DNA from: JAWKRB01 sp041389885
GTDB taxonomy: Bacteria; Myxococcota_A; Polyangia; Polyangiales; Ga0077539
Assembly: GCA_041389885.1 (NCBI GenBank)
Contig: JAWKRB010000018.1
Span: 1 to 64,000 of the forward strand
Reading direction: 5' to 3'
Length of the DNA: 64,000 nucleotides
The notes beneath the pieces were generated by a model. It did not search any database and was not told the DNA's origin. It worked only from the letters and a program-made list of their open reading frames with translations. The translations under genes and the position numbers were made by a program. Below are positions 54,350-63,493 of this stretch, in pieces; the first letter of the stretch is position 1, and each line of letters opens with the position of its first letter.

Positions 54350-55480
54350 TCAGCGTTCGGTCGGGTCTCGTCCTGCCTCCGCGGGCGCGCGACTCGCGAG
54401 CGCGTCCTCCACCCCCCGCCGCGCGCCTCGTCGAAGAAAGGCCTCCAGCGCGTCGTCGTTCGCGAGGGCTCGGGAGGGCCACCTCCGCCGCAGCGAGTCG
54501 ACGCGCCCCGCGGCCTCGCCGAGCCTCGCGGCGAACGCGGGCGCGCGCCGCGCCTCGTCGGCGAGGGCCTCGAGGCAGCGGTGCTGCGCGGCCTCGTCGT
54601 CGCACACGAGGAGCATGTCGCAGCCCGCCTCGACGGCGAGGACCGCGGCGCGCTCGACGGGCCAGCGCGCGCTCACGGCCTTCATCAACAGGTCGTCTGA
54701 GACCACGGCGACGTCGCCTCGCCCCGCGAGGAGCCCTCCTCGCAGGAGCTCCCCGAGGACCTTCGACGACAGGGTCGCGGGTCGCTCGGGATCGATCGCC
54801 TCGAAGCGCACGTGCGCCGTCATGATCGTGGCGACCCCCGCGTCGACGGCCGCGCGAAAGGGAGGCAGCTCGACGGCGTCGAGGCGCGCGCGGTCGTGGC
54901 GAAGGGAGGGGAGCTCCAGGTGGCTGTCGGTGGCGGTGTCGCCGTGCCCAGGAAAGTGCTTCGCGCAGGCGGCCACGCCGGCCGACTGCATCCCGACGAT
55001 GAAGGCCCGGGCGTGCCTCGAGACGGCGTCGGGGACGCGACCGAAGGCGCGGTCGCCGATGACCGGGTTGGCCGGGTTGCTGTCGACGTCGCAGACCGGG
55101 GCGAAGTTCAGGTTGATCCCGAGGGCCGCGAGGTCCTCGCCGAGGGTGCGGGCGGCGTCACGGGTGAGGTCGAGGTCGTCGCGGTCTCCCAGGGCGCGCA
55201 TGGGCGGCAGCGGGAGCACGCCGTCGCGGAGCCGGGCGACCCGCCCGCCCTCCTGGTCGATGGCGACGATGGGCGGAGGCGTCGACGCCGCCGCGAGCCC
55301 GCGCGCGAGCGACCTCACCTGCGACGTGCTCTGCACGTTTCGACGAAAGAGGATCACCCCCGCGACCTCGCCCGACGAGACCCGCGCGAGGAGCGCGTCC
55401 GAAGGGTAGGTTCCGTCGAATCCGACCACGAGGGTCGACCCCGCGAGGCGCCGCGCCTCGGCCCTGGAGAGGGTGCTCAT
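54350..55480 (-). CDS. nagZ: Beta-N-acetylhexosaminidase, glycoside hydrolase family 3
   Basis: 376 residues from ATG (55478-55480). GVILFRRNVQS, IVAIDQEGGRVARLRDG, LNFAPVCDVDSNPANPVIGDRAFG and the flexible-loop motif AKHFPGHGDTATDSH with the catalytic His/Asp pair define NagZ. VVSDDLLMKA carries the nucleophile Asp. The enzyme removes GlcNAc from peptidoglycan fragments during cell-wall recycling. No signal peptide, so cytoplasmic as expected. The C-terminal extension (about 340-376) is Arg/Ala-rich. It is next to mpl, another recycling gene, with one divergent gene between them. Confidence 0.9.
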   Translation of the reverse strand: MSTLSRAEARRLAGSTLVVGFDGTYPSDALLARVSSGEVAGVILFRRNVQSTSQVRSLARGLAAASTPPPIVAIDQEGGRVARLRDGVLPLPPMRALGDRDDLDLTRDAARTLGEDLAALGINLNFAPVCDVDSNPANPVIGDRAFGRVPDAVSRHARAFIVGMQSAGVAACAKHFPGHGDTATDSHLELPSLRHDRARLDAVELPPFRAAVDAGVATIMTAHVRFEAIDPERPATLSSKVLGELLRGGLLAGRGDVAVVSDDLLMKAVSARWPVERAAVLAVEAGCDMLLVCDDEAAQHRCLEALADEARRAPAFAARLGEAAGRVDSLRRRWPSRALANDDALEAFLRRGARRGVEDALASRAPAEAGRDPTER

Positions 55481-55513
55481 CGTCCGCAGGGTGTACTCCG
55501 GACCGCGACGACG

Positions 55514-55543
55514 TTGCCAGGAGGCCGCGTCGGTTCCTATAAT
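55514..55543 (+). promoter_or_regulatory. Near-consensus promoter for a leaderless transcript
   Basis: TTGCCA (55514-55519), an 18-base spacer and a perfect TATAAT (55538-55543). The ATG of the next gene begins at 55550, about where transcription should start, so the mRNA would be leaderless or nearly so. No Shine-Dalgarno other than GCGAGG directly abutting the ATG. Confidence 0.6.
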
Positions 55544-55549
55544 GCGAGG

Positions 55550-56398
55550 ATGATTCGCTGGGTCGGTCCGACCATGATGTGCGTCTTCGCAGCGGCCTGC
55601 ACGGGCACCGCGTACGACGGCGTGGTCGACGCAGAGGGCCCGGCGCGCACCGAGGCGCTGCTCCTGGTCGAGGGCGGGCAGGCGCCCGAGGTCAGCGCGG
55701 TGCAGGTCGGCGCTCGGTTCTTCTCCGTGACGGGGTTCAGCGACGACGCGCTCCCTGAGCTGGTGGGCACGCCGAGGCTTCCGAGAGAGAACGCGTGCGA
55801 GGAGCGGGCCCTTCCCGGCCATAGCAGCGGGGGCGAGGTCCGGCTCCTCGACGTGGGCGCCGTCGACGTGCGCGCGGGCTTCGTCGACGCCCGCATGTCT
55901 CCCCGCCGCTTTCCCGACCTCTGGAACGTCGTGTCGGGCGTGCTCTACGGCATGGAGGGCAACTTCGCCGCGGGCACCTGGCGCTTCTCCGCGCCGGGCT
56001 CGACCTCGAGCGGCATCGGCGCCTTCGAGGTCAGCGCCGACGCCCCCGAGGCGATCCGCGACGTCATGCTCAACGACCGCCCGACGGGCATGGGCCCGGG
56101 CACCGTGCTCGCGCTCCCCCGCAGCGGCCCTCTCGCGCTGCGCTGGTCGCGGGGCACCCACGCCGACGACCGCGTGGCGATCTCCTTCGAGGGCGCGACC
56201 ACCATCGTGTGCGGCGCCCGCGACGAGGGCGCGCTCGACATCGACGCCGGGTGGATGGACCGCATTCGTGAGATCGCCCGCGGCGACGCCCAGGTGGCGG
56301 TGCGCCGCGTGCGCGTGCGGTCGTTCAACGCGCCGGGCACCGACCGCGCGCGGCTGGTCTTCGACATCGGCACCCGCGCGCGACTCCGCGTCGAGTAG
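55550..56398 (+). CDS. Lipoprotein of unknown function
   Basis: 282 residues from ATG 55550. Signal MIRWVGPTMMCVFAAAC (lipobox-type AAAC, Cys17). The body is beta-rich, without Cys clusters except NACEER and IVCGAR, and includes LWNVVSGVLYGMEGNFAAG and ALRWSRGTHADDRVAISFEG. I do not recognise a family. It sits between nagZ (divergent) and mpl (48 bases downstream, same strand), so it may be expressed with mpl from the promoter at 55514. Confidence 0.65.
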   Translation: MIRWVGPTMMCVFAAACTGTAYDGVVDAEGPARTEALLLVEGGQAPEVSAVQVGARFFSVTGFSDDALPELVGTPRLPRENACEERALPGHSSGGEVRLLDVGAVDVRAGFVDARMSPRRFPDLWNVVSGVLYGMEGNFAAGTWRFSAPGSTSSGIGAFEVSADAPEAIRDVMLNDRPTGMGPGTVLALPRSGPLALRWSRGTHADDRVAISFEGATTIVCGARDEGALDIDAGWMDRIREIARGDAQVAVRRVRVRSFNAPGTDRARLVFDIGTRARLRVE

Positions 56399-56446
56399 CG
56401 CGGCGAAGTGGCGCGGCGAGGGGAGTCGTGCGATTCCCACGCCTCG

Positions 56447-57934
56447 ATGCACATCCATCTCATCGGCGTCGCGGGCACGGGCATGGGCGCCTTCGCGGGG
56501 CTCCTTCGGGCGCAGGGCCACAGGGTGACGGGGAGCGACACGGCGTTCTATCCCCCGATGGGCGACGTGCTGGCGCGCTACGGCGTCGAGACGATGCCGG
56601 GGTGGCGGGCCGAGAACCTCACGCCCGCCCCCGACCTCGTGGTGGTCGGCAACGTGTGCCGCCGCGACAACCCCGAGGCCGTCGCGGCGATGGAAGGAGG
56701 GATGAAGGTCCGGTCGTTTCCGAAGGCGCTGGGCGAGCTCTTTCTCGCCGGTCGTCGACCGCTGGTCATCGCCGGCACGCACGGAAAGACCACCACCACC
56801 GCCCTCGCCGCGTGGCTGCTCCGGGCCTCGGGGCTCGACCCCTCGTTCCTCGTCGGGGGCGTCTGCAAGAACTTCGACTCCAGCTTCGGCCTCGGTCAGG
56901 GCGGCGCCTTCGTGGTCGAGGGCGACGAGTACGACTCGGCCTTCTTTGAGAAGATCCCGAAGTTCTGGTCGTACCGACCGTGGGGCGCGGTGCTCACCTC
57001 CATCGAGCACGACCACATCGACATCTACCCCGATCCCCAGTCGTACCGCGACGCCTTCGTCGGCTTCGCCTCGCGCCTCGCGCCCGACGGCGTGCTCGTC
57101 GCGCACGGCGCCGACCCCGAGGTGCGCGCCGTCGCCGCGCGCGCGGCGTGCCGGGTGGTGACCTACGGCCTCAGCGGCGACGCGCTCGTCGACGGCGCCG
57201 CGCCGACCTGGATGGCCGCGCCCATCGCGCCCACCGCGGGCGTGCAGCCCTTCGAGCTCTTCATCGGCGGGAGCTGCGCGGGGCGCTTCTTCTCGCCCCT
57301 CATGGGCGAGCACAACCTGCGAAACGCCGTGGCCGCGGTCGCGCTCCTCGCCGAGAGCTTCGACGTGCCCGTGCCCACGCTCGCGAAGCACCTGCGCGAG
57401 TTCAAGGGCGTCAAGCGGCGCCAGGAGCTCGTCGCGGTCGCCGACGGCGTGCGCGTGTACGACGACTTCGCGCACCACCCCACCGCCGTGTACGAGACGC
57501 TCCGCGCGATGCGGGGGCACCACCCCGGCGCGCGGCTCATCGCCGTGTTCGAGCCTCGCAGCGCGACGGCGTGTCGCAGCCTGCACCAGCGCGAGTACCC
57601 CGAGGCGTTCTCACCGGCAGACGCGGTGATCCTCGCGCCGGTGGGGCGGAGCAACATCCCCGAGGGCGAGCGCCTCGACGTGGCCCGCGTCGCCGCGGAG
57701 ATTCGCGCTAAGGGCGCGGAGGCCGCGTGCGTCGCGAGCGGCGAGGGGTCGACGGACGAGATCGTCGCGAGGGTGCTCGAGCTCGCGCGCCCCGGCGACA
57801 CGGTCGCGGTGCTCAGCAACGGCGCGTTCGGCGGGATTCACGGCAAGCTCGAGCGGGCGCTCAACGCCCGGGCGGAGGGATCGACCCCTTCGGATCGAGG
57901 TAGCCCTTCGGGAACGTCGCCCAGAAGCCCTTGA
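56447..57934 (+). CDS. mpl: UDP-MurNAc:tripeptide ligase (murein recycling)
   Basis: 495 residues from ATG 56447 (MHIHLIGVAGTGMG). Mur-ligase blocks: GVAGTGMGAFAGLL, VVGNVCRRDNPE, IAGTHGKTTTTAL (P-loop), VVEGDEYDSAFFEKIPKF, EHDHIDIYP, and the C-terminal FAHHPTAVYETL. DEYD…FFD-like spacing and NVCRRDNPE separate Mpl from MurC. It joins recycled L-Ala-gamma-D-Glu-mDAP to UDP-MurNAc. About 40 residues longer than E. coli Mpl at the C-terminus; that tail (GSTPSDRGSPSG…) overlaps the convergent gene by 74 bases. Confidence 0.92.
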   Translation: MHIHLIGVAGTGMGAFAGLLRAQGHRVTGSDTAFYPPMGDVLARYGVETMPGWRAENLTPAPDLVVVGNVCRRDNPEAVAAMEGGMKVRSFPKALGELFLAGRRPLVIAGTHGKTTTTALAAWLLRASGLDPSFLVGGVCKNFDSSFGLGQGGAFVVEGDEYDSAFFEKIPKFWSYRPWGAVLTSIEHDHIDIYPDPQSYRDAFVGFASRLAPDGVLVAHGADPEVRAVAARAACRVVTYGLSGDALVDGAAPTWMAAPIAPTAGVQPFELFIGGSCAGRFFSPLMGEHNLRNAVAAVALLAESFDVPVPTLAKHLREFKGVKRRQELVAVADGVRVYDDFAHHPTAVYETLRAMRGHHPGARLIAVFEPRSATACRSLHQREYPEAFSPADAVILAPVGRSNIPEGERLDVARVAAEIRAKGAEAACVASGEGSTDEIVARVLELARPGDTVAVLSNGAFGGIHGKLERALNARAEGSTPSDRGSPSGTSPRSP

Positions 57935-59246
57935 GCTCGCCGCTCAGCACGGGGTCTCCGCCGGGGGTGCCCACGGCGCCGATGAGCGTCGGCCAGTCGC
58001 GGCGGAGCAGCCGGAGCTCGCGCGACGCGCTGATCGCGTCGACCCAGCCGATGTCGACGAGCCACGCGTTCCACCACACGCCGGCCATCAGCAGCGCCAC
58101 GCTGGCCGCGGCGTGCGCCTCGTCGCTCGCGTAGCGGAGGAGCGCGTTCGCCGGGAGGAGCATCGAGCGACGGGAGGGCTGCCGCAGCGAGCCGACGTGG
58201 AGCAGCAGCGCGTCGGCCAGGCTCATGCGCGCGAGGACGCGGCGGGAGATGGGCCAGTCGGTCTTGCCCGCGAGCCAGCGCGAGAACGAGTGCGTCGCGA
58301 GCACCAGGGCGTCTCCGGAGCGCTCGTCGTCGTCGTCGCCGAGGTCTTGCTCGGTGGGCAGCTCGCCGAGGCCCGCGGACTGCCGGAGCACCGCCGCGAG
58401 CCAGCCCGTCTCGACCTCGAGGTACCCGTCGAGGGAGGCGTGCAGCGCCTCGGGGCGCTCATGCACCGAGGGGTCGTCGCGGAGCGCGAGGGCGAGCTCG
58501 ATGTCGGCGACGAGGAAGGTGATGTCCTCCGAGAGGTCGGCCCCGGCCTCGTCGTCGCTGTCGTCGCCGTCGTCGCCCTCATCGCCCTCGCTCGGCTCGA
58601 CCTCGTCGTCGTCGTCGTCGCTGAGCTGCAGCGAGGTGAGCACGGGCGGGAGCACGCGGCGGAGCAGGTCACCCTCCCCGCGAAACGCCAGGAGCTCCAG
58701 CAGCCCGAGGCCGCCCGGGTCGAGCACGATCTCGGCCGCCGCGGACTCGAGGCGCTCGGCGACGTCGGCTCCCGCGCGGAGCGCGTTCTCGACCCGGAGG
58801 ACCTGATAGTACCCGCCGTCCATGTCGATGCAGTCTGCGCGGCGGGTCTGGATCGACTCGACGAGGGCCTCGAGCTCGCGCTCGCGGCCGGCCTCGCGGA
58901 GCGGGTCGACCAGGTCGAGCACGGCGTCGAAGATCACGTCGGACGACACCGGCGCGTCGCCGTCGATGCCTCGCTGCAGAAGGGCGACGCGCGCGTCGAG
59001 GTCGGCCGAGCCCCAGGCCACGACGAAGGCGTCGTCGTTGGGTGACTCGGAGGTCGGCGCCTCGTCGAGCTTGCGCACCGTCACGCCCTCTGGCGCCTCG
59101 GCCGAGAGCCCCGCCTCACGACGGGCCTCCGCGAGCTCCTTGGAGCGCGCGAAGGACGCGGCCTCGTCCGACGCGGCGTGGCACTTCTTGTACTTCTTTC
59201 CGCTGCCGCACCAGCAGGGGTCGTTGCGTCCTGGCTTCGAAGACAT
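57861..59246 (-). CDS. SEC-C-motif protein
   Basis: 461 residues from ATG (59244-59246). The zinc-binding SEC-C motif CWCGSGKKYKKCH is at 11-23, at the N-terminus rather than the usual C-terminus. The rest is helical, with an acidic low-complexity insert (SDDDDDEVEPSEGDEGDDGDD, about 210-235) and a second acidic patch (DDDDERSGD). SEC-C proteins often bind nucleic acid or proteins such as SecB; no enzymatic domain is recognised here. The end overlaps mpl by 74 bases tail to tail, a notably long antisense overlap. Confidence 0.78.
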   Translation of the reverse strand: MSSKPGRNDPCWCGSGKKYKKCHAASDEAASFARSKELAEARREAGLSAEAPEGVTVRKLDEAPTSESPNDDAFVVAWGSADLDARVALLQRGIDGDAPVSSDVIFDAVLDLVDPLREAGRERELEALVESIQTRRADCIDMDGGYYQVLRVENALRAGADVAERLESAAAEIVLDPGGLGLLELLAFRGEGDLLRRVLPPVLTSLQLSDDDDDEVEPSEGDEGDDGDDSDDEAGADLSEDITFLVADIELALALRDDPSVHERPEALHASLDGYLEVETGWLAAVLRQSAGLGELPTEQDLGDDDDERSGDALVLATHSFSRWLAGKTDWPISRRVLARMSLADALLLHVGSLRQPSRRSMLLPANALLRYASDEAHAAASVALLMAGVWWNAWLVDIGWVDAISASRELRLLRRDWPTLIGAVGTPGGDPVLSGELKGFWATFPKGYLDPKGSIPPPGR

Positions 59247-59313
59247 CGCTGCCGCGAGGCTAAACCACTCGCGCGCACGCTCCAACGAATTCTCCGCGCA
59301 TTCGCGGCGCGCT

Positions 59314-60528
59314 TCAGGGCAGCGGGATGAGGTCCTCGACGGCGGGGTGGAACTCGCCCTCCGAGGTCACGATCGCACGCGACTCCCCCGCCTCGCCCTG
59401 GAGCAGCGCGTCGACCTCGTCGAGGGAGCGCTCGCGCACGTCGACCCCGTCGACGCGGGTGATCACCGCGCCCACCGGCACGCCCAGCCTCGCCGCCGAG
59501 GTCTCGGGAAAGACCTGGGTGACCCGCCACGCGCCGCCCGAGCGCCCCGCGAGGAGACCTACGCGCACCCAGCGGTCCCGCGCGTGCGAGACGTCGCGGT
59601 ACCGACGCAGGATGATTCGCCCCGCCGGGTACGCGAGGGTCGTGAGGTAGGGCGCGAGGACGTCTGCGCCGAGGAGCCCGTCGATGCGCGCGCCGACCTC
59701 GGCGGAGATCGCGTCGAGCGCCTCTCCCGAGAAGCCGACCAGCGCGGCGCCCTCGACGCGAATGCCCAGCGCCGCGAGCGAGCGCGCGCGCACGAGGCGC
59801 TGCGTGGCCGGCCCCCCCTGAGACGTGACGCGGAGCGTGATCGAGCGGCGCGACGACGCGAGGGACTCCACCAGCTCGCCGCGAAGCGCGCTCGTGCTCG
59901 CGCCCGTGTCGAGCACCAGGGTGCGCCGCGCGCCCTCGACCTCGGCGTCGATCACGATGCGCGTCGGAGGCACCGCGACCTGCGCGCCGCTGTGGGTCAG
60001 GGTTCCGCCGCCGCGCAGCGTGAAGCGCTGCTCCAGTTGATCGCCGAGCACGTCGGCGTCGCTCGGAGGCTCGCCGAGGGTGAAGCGCCGACGCTGCCAG
60101 TCCCAGGTCGCGACGAACTGACAGATCACGTTCACGCCGAGCACGCCGCCGATGAGCGGCGAGAGGCCGAAGGGGTCATCGCCGAGCGCCGGGAGGTCGT
60201 ACAGGGTCGCGTCGCCGAGGCCCAGCGCGCCGATGCGAAAGGGGCCGCGGGGGACGCTCGCGCTCGGCGTCACGAAGGTGAGGGGCGCGCCCGTGTCGAC
60301 GAGCATCGTGAGGGGCGCGCCGTCGACCCGCGCCTCGAGGGTCTGCAGGCCGAGCAGCGGCGAGGCCGCGATGGGCGTGCCCAGGGCGCCGCTGAGCCGG
60401 CGCGCGTGGTGCGCCGCGAGGTCGGCCGGGACCGACGGCGCGTCCGCGCACGCGCCCATCGCCGACACGAGCGCGCGCGCGAGCGCTCTCACGGCGCGAT
60501 GCGGACCGACTCGAGCGCGCGCGTTCAC
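59314..60528 (-). CDS. Double retropepsin-like aspartic protease with PDZ domain
   Basis: 404 residues from GTG 60528, chosen because GTGA there overlaps the stop of the upstream parvulin gene and yields a lipobox-like AMGAC; the frame is open further upstream only through that gene. Two retropepsin-type units: LTMLVDTGAPLTFVTP (first DTG) and RTLVLDTGASTSALRG (second DTG), each with the expected beta context; GGVLGVNVI and DGLLGADVL are the matching Leu-Gly motifs. A C-terminal PDZ-like part (TSAARLGVPVGAVITRVDGVDV) follows. Having both DTG sites in one chain suggests a pepsin-like pseudo-dimer in the periplasm. Confidence 0.78.
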   Translation of the reverse strand: MNARARVGPHRAVRALARALVSAMGACADAPSVPADLAAHHARRLSGALGTPIAASPLLGLQTLEARVDGAPLTMLVDTGAPLTFVTPSASVPRGPFRIGALGLGDATLYDLPALGDDPFGLSPLIGGVLGVNVICQFVATWDWQRRRFTLGEPPSDADVLGDQLEQRFTLRGGGTLTHSGAQVAVPPTRIVIDAEVEGARRTLVLDTGASTSALRGELVESLASSRRSITLRVTSQGGPATQRLVRARSLAALGIRVEGAALVGFSGEALDAISAEVGARIDGLLGADVLAPYLTTLAYPAGRIILRRYRDVSHARDRWVRVGLLAGRSGGAWRVTQVFPETSAARLGVPVGAVITRVDGVDVRERSLDEVDALLQGEAGESRAIVTSEGEFHPAVEDLIPLP

Positions 60529-61578
60529 CGCCGCGCGCGCCCATCCCGCGACCGACGCTCGGAGGCGCGCCTCGGCCTCGCGCAGCGCGTCTCGATACGG
60601 GTCCCGCAGCAGCCGCTGCGCGGCTGCGGCGCACGACGGATCGAGGCCTCGGGCATGGGCTCGTCTCCCACGCGCTCGATCCGCTCGACGACCCACCAGC
60701 GCGCGGGCGCCGCGCCGCGCGCCCGGCGCCGCCGCCAGGTCGCCGGCAGCGGCGTGAACAGGCTCGGGGTACACCTCCGTCGCGCGTCAGCGACGCGCCG
60801 CGTCGGCCACCGCGGCGGGCGCGCCCGCCGCGTCGTCGTCTCGCATCAACCCGAGGTCTCCCTGGTCGCGCCGCAGCTCCGACACCGGAGAGCTCGCCGC
60901 GAAGCCGACAGCAGGTGCTCGCGCAGCGCCTGTATCGCCGCGGCGGCGACCTCGCGGCTGGGCAGCGCGAGGGCGCGCGCGTGGAGCCGCGCGTCGCGAA
61001 CGAACTGCCCGCGGTGGGCCTCGGCGTAGCGCGCGAGGGCCTCGTCCGAGGTCGACGCGGGGCATCGACGCCACGGCCTCGCGGCGAAGAGCGCCTCGGC
61101 GAGGGTGCCCGCCAGGTCGCTGTCGGTGGGCAGGGGCATCGGGGCGCGCGTGCTCAACAGGACGTCGCGCACGAGCGCCTCCGCGAGCCGCGCGGGGCTC
61201 TCGACGCGCAGGCCCGCCTGGGTGCGCCGCCGCCACTCCAGGGCGAGGTCGCAGACGGTGACCCTCGTGCGCCCCACCCGCGCGACGACCAGATCGGGCT
61301 GCGGGACGGGCACCGGGCAGCGCTCGTCAGGGACCGGGGGCGGGTCGTGAGCAGGGGCGCGGGCGCCGGGGGGCGCGATCGGCGCCGAGGCGTCTGCGGC
61401 TTCGGCCCGCGCGGCCAGCGGCGTCGAGCTCGACGGGCGCGGCGGGGCGCTCGCTCGCGGGGGCGGGTGAGGGGGCCGCGGCGCCGACGGCGCGGAGGTC
61501 ATCCGCGTGAGCGCAGGCGATGAGCGCCGCGCAGACGGGCATCGCGAATTGGAGCCGGCGGCGCAGGGGGACGGCCAT
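60525..61578 (-). pseudogene. Parvulin-type foldase lipoprotein, heavily frameshifted
   Basis: Pieces of one protein in three frames. The start ATG (61576-61578) gives MAVPLRRRLQFAMPVC and AALIACAH (lipoprotein signal). After a Pro-rich linker, another frame reads DLVVARVGRTRVTVCDLALEWRRR, then VRDARLHARALALPSREVAA, typical of SurA/PpiC folds. Then SSPVSELRRDQGDLGLMRDD in the next, WWVVERIERVGDEPMPEAS in another, and DPSCAAAAQRLLRDPYRDAL. At least four indels are needed. The final frame ends in TGA 60525-60527, overlapping the next start. Either a real pseudogene or consensus errors; the good conservation between breaks favours errors. Confidence 0.6.
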
Positions 61579-61666
61579 GGGGCCCAAGGGTAGTACCTCT
61601 CGAGCAAGAATCGAGCGCCGTGCGCGGCGTATTGAACTCTGAGAGACGAGGTATGTTGTCGGCCCT

Positions 61667-62376
61667 ATGCCGACCGCTCCCGAAGCGCCTCGCGCTCGAA
61701 ACACTCAGGTGCCGGCGACGGCCCTGCTGCGCGCCTACCTCTACCTGGGCCTCGGGTTCGCGTGGGCGATCGCGACGCTGACGCTCCTCAAGAACGCCGG
61801 GCGGCTGCTGCCCTGGCTGATGTTCACCGACGCGCGCTGGGGCCTCGCCGCCGTGGGCGCGGCGCGCTCCTCTTCGGCTGGCCCGCGGTGCGCGGCGTCG
61901 TCGGGTACCGCAGCGGGCTCGCCGTGCTGCTGCTGCTGTCGTCCCTCGTGGGCACGATCTTCGCGATGATGTCCATGGCGATTCGCCACGCGACGCTGCT
62001 GCAGGTCGTGGGGCTGACGGTGATGGCCTTCGCCATCGCGTCGCTCATCGGCCAGCGCACCCGGCGTGACCTGCACAAGGTGCGGCGCGCTGCCGTGCTC
62101 GTGCGGGACGTGGTCGAGATGGTCGCCATCGGCCTCGCCGCGAGCCTGACGGGCTCCTGGGTCGAGCACGGGCTCGCCGTGCTCGGCGTAGGCGTCGCGA
62201 TGCTGGTGGTGGCCGACGACACGCAATCGCTCGGCGACGCGGTGGTCACGTCGCCCGAAGAGGACGGGCCGCGGCTCGCCGTCGTGCACGCGACCGACAT
62301 GTTCTTCGACTGCTTTCGGCTGAGCCACCTGTTCCTCGCGCTGCTCAAGCCGCAGAAGCGCAAGCGCCCGCGCTGA
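61667..62376 (+). CDS. Bax-inhibitor-1-like membrane protein (one frameshift)
   Basis: About 236 residues when frames from ATG 61667 (to about 61860) and the following frame (from LLFGWPAVRG to 62376) are joined. Six to seven hydrophobic helices: LYLGLGFAWAIATLTLL, SGLAVLLLLSSLVGTIFAMM, LLQVVGLTVMAFAIASLIG, VEMVAIGLAASLTGS, VLGVGVAMLVVADD. QRTRRDLHKVRRA after helix 4 recalls the GxxTKRDL of the BI-1/YccA family. This family regulates membrane proteases or calcium leak. Assignment is by pattern only. Ends one base before the stop of the convergent gene. Confidence 0.55.
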
Positions 62377-62377
62377 C

Positions 62378-62856
62378 TCACTCGTCGGGCGTCGTCGCGC
62401 CCATGCGCGAGAGCAGCGCCGCGACGCTCGGGTCGCGCTGAACGCGCCCTCACCTTGCCCTCGACCGCCGCGCGGGCGCGCGCGGTGGCCCCGCTGCTCG
62501 CGACGAAGCGCTGCCTCGGTGAGCCGCGCGACCGCCTGGCCGGGGTGATCGCGCCCGCGGCAGCTGCGCGAGGGCGCGCTGCGTCGCGCGCTCACCCCCT
62601 CGGCGGAGCCCGCGGGCGCGGCCGGGTCGAGGCGCTGGGGACCCAGCGCCGGCGCGCCGACGCCCGGGGGCGTGAACGACAGCGAGGAGGAGGAAGCGAT
62701 CGTGCTCACGTCGTCGATCGCGAGGATCTCTGGCACCGTTACGCGCCTCGAGGCGCCGCTGGGGCGCGGGCTCGCGGCCGAGGGGGGCTTCGTGCGGCGG
62801 GCGGTATCGGTTGCGTCGGCGGGCGGTCTCGGGCATCGAAGTTCGACAGAAGCCAT
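62378..62856 (-). pseudogene. Small hypothetical protein, frame-broken
   Basis: On the minus strand the best coding pieces are VPEILAIDDVSTIASSSSLS then FTPPGVGAPALGPQR near the start, DHPGQAVARLTEA in the middle, RFVASSGATARARAAVEGKV and finally VQRDPSVAALLSRMGATTPDE ending at TCA 62378-62380. Together they suggest a short protein of about 150 residues with three or more indels. The start may overlap the folE start. No family recognised. The convincing C-terminus is the main evidence that a gene exists here at all. Confidence 0.4.
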
Positions 62857-63442
62857 GAAGCCCAACCTAGACGCCGCCGCTCGGGCGATGAGGGATTTCG
62901 TCGCCGCGCTGGGCGTTCCCGCGGGGGACCCCGAGCTTCAGGGCACGCCGGAGCGCGTCGCCCACGCCTTCATCGACGAGCTGCTGGACGGCTATCGCGT
63001 CGACCCCGAGGCGATCCTCTCGGACGCCCTCGCGTCGGAGTCGCGGGGCCTGGTGGCGGTTCAGGGCGTGGCCTTCACGAGCGTCTGCCCGCACCACCTG
63101 CTGCCCTCACTGGGTCGGGCCTCGGTCGCGTACCTCCCCGGTGGCCGCATCGTGGGCCTCGGCGCCCTCGCGCGCCTCGTCGACGCCTACGCGCACCGCC
63201 TGGTGCTGCAAGAGACCCTGGGGCAGCAGCTCGCCGACGCCCTCGTGACGCACCTCGGCGCGCGCGCCGCGGGGGTGGCCCTCGACGCGCAGCACACCTG
63301 CCTCGCGGCGCGCGGCGAACGCCAGACCGACGCGCGGGTGGTCACGCACAGCTTCGCCGGGGCGTGGCGCGACGACGCGGCGTCGCGGGTCGAGTTCTTC
63401 GCGGCCGTCACGGCGGCGCGGCGCACGCCGCCCGGGGCGTGA
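62855..63442 (+). CDS. folE: GTP cyclohydrolase I
   Basis: 195 residues from ATG 62855 (MKPNLDAAARAMRDF); the longer frame from 62672 covers the divergent gene. GTPERVAHAFIDELLDG, FTSVCPHHLLPSLGRASVAYLP, VGLGALARLVDAYAHRLVLQE and VALDAQHTCLAARGERQ give the zinc ligands (Cys, His, Cys) and the active-site His. The usual CEHH reads CPHH. Slightly shorter than E. coli FolE (222). Catalyses GTP to 7,8-dihydroneopterin triphosphate, the first step of folate/pterin synthesis. Confidence 0.92.
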   Translation: MKPNLDAAARAMRDFVAALGVPAGDPELQGTPERVAHAFIDELLDGYRVDPEAILSDALASESRGLVAVQGVAFTSVCPHHLLPSLGRASVAYLPGGRIVGLGALARLVDAYAHRLVLQETLGQQLADALVTHLGARAAGVALDAQHTCLAARGERQTDARVVTHSFAGAWRDDAASRVEFFAAVTAARRTPPGA

Positions 63443-63493
63443 TCGGCATCGCGTCACCGCGCTCCACACCCCCTCCCTGCGACGAGGTCATCG

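Noticed and set aside
54350..57586. 1078-residue frame extending nagZ far upstream on the minus strand
   Set aside because: Only the last 376 residues look like NagZ; the rest is the antisense of mpl and the 55550 gene.
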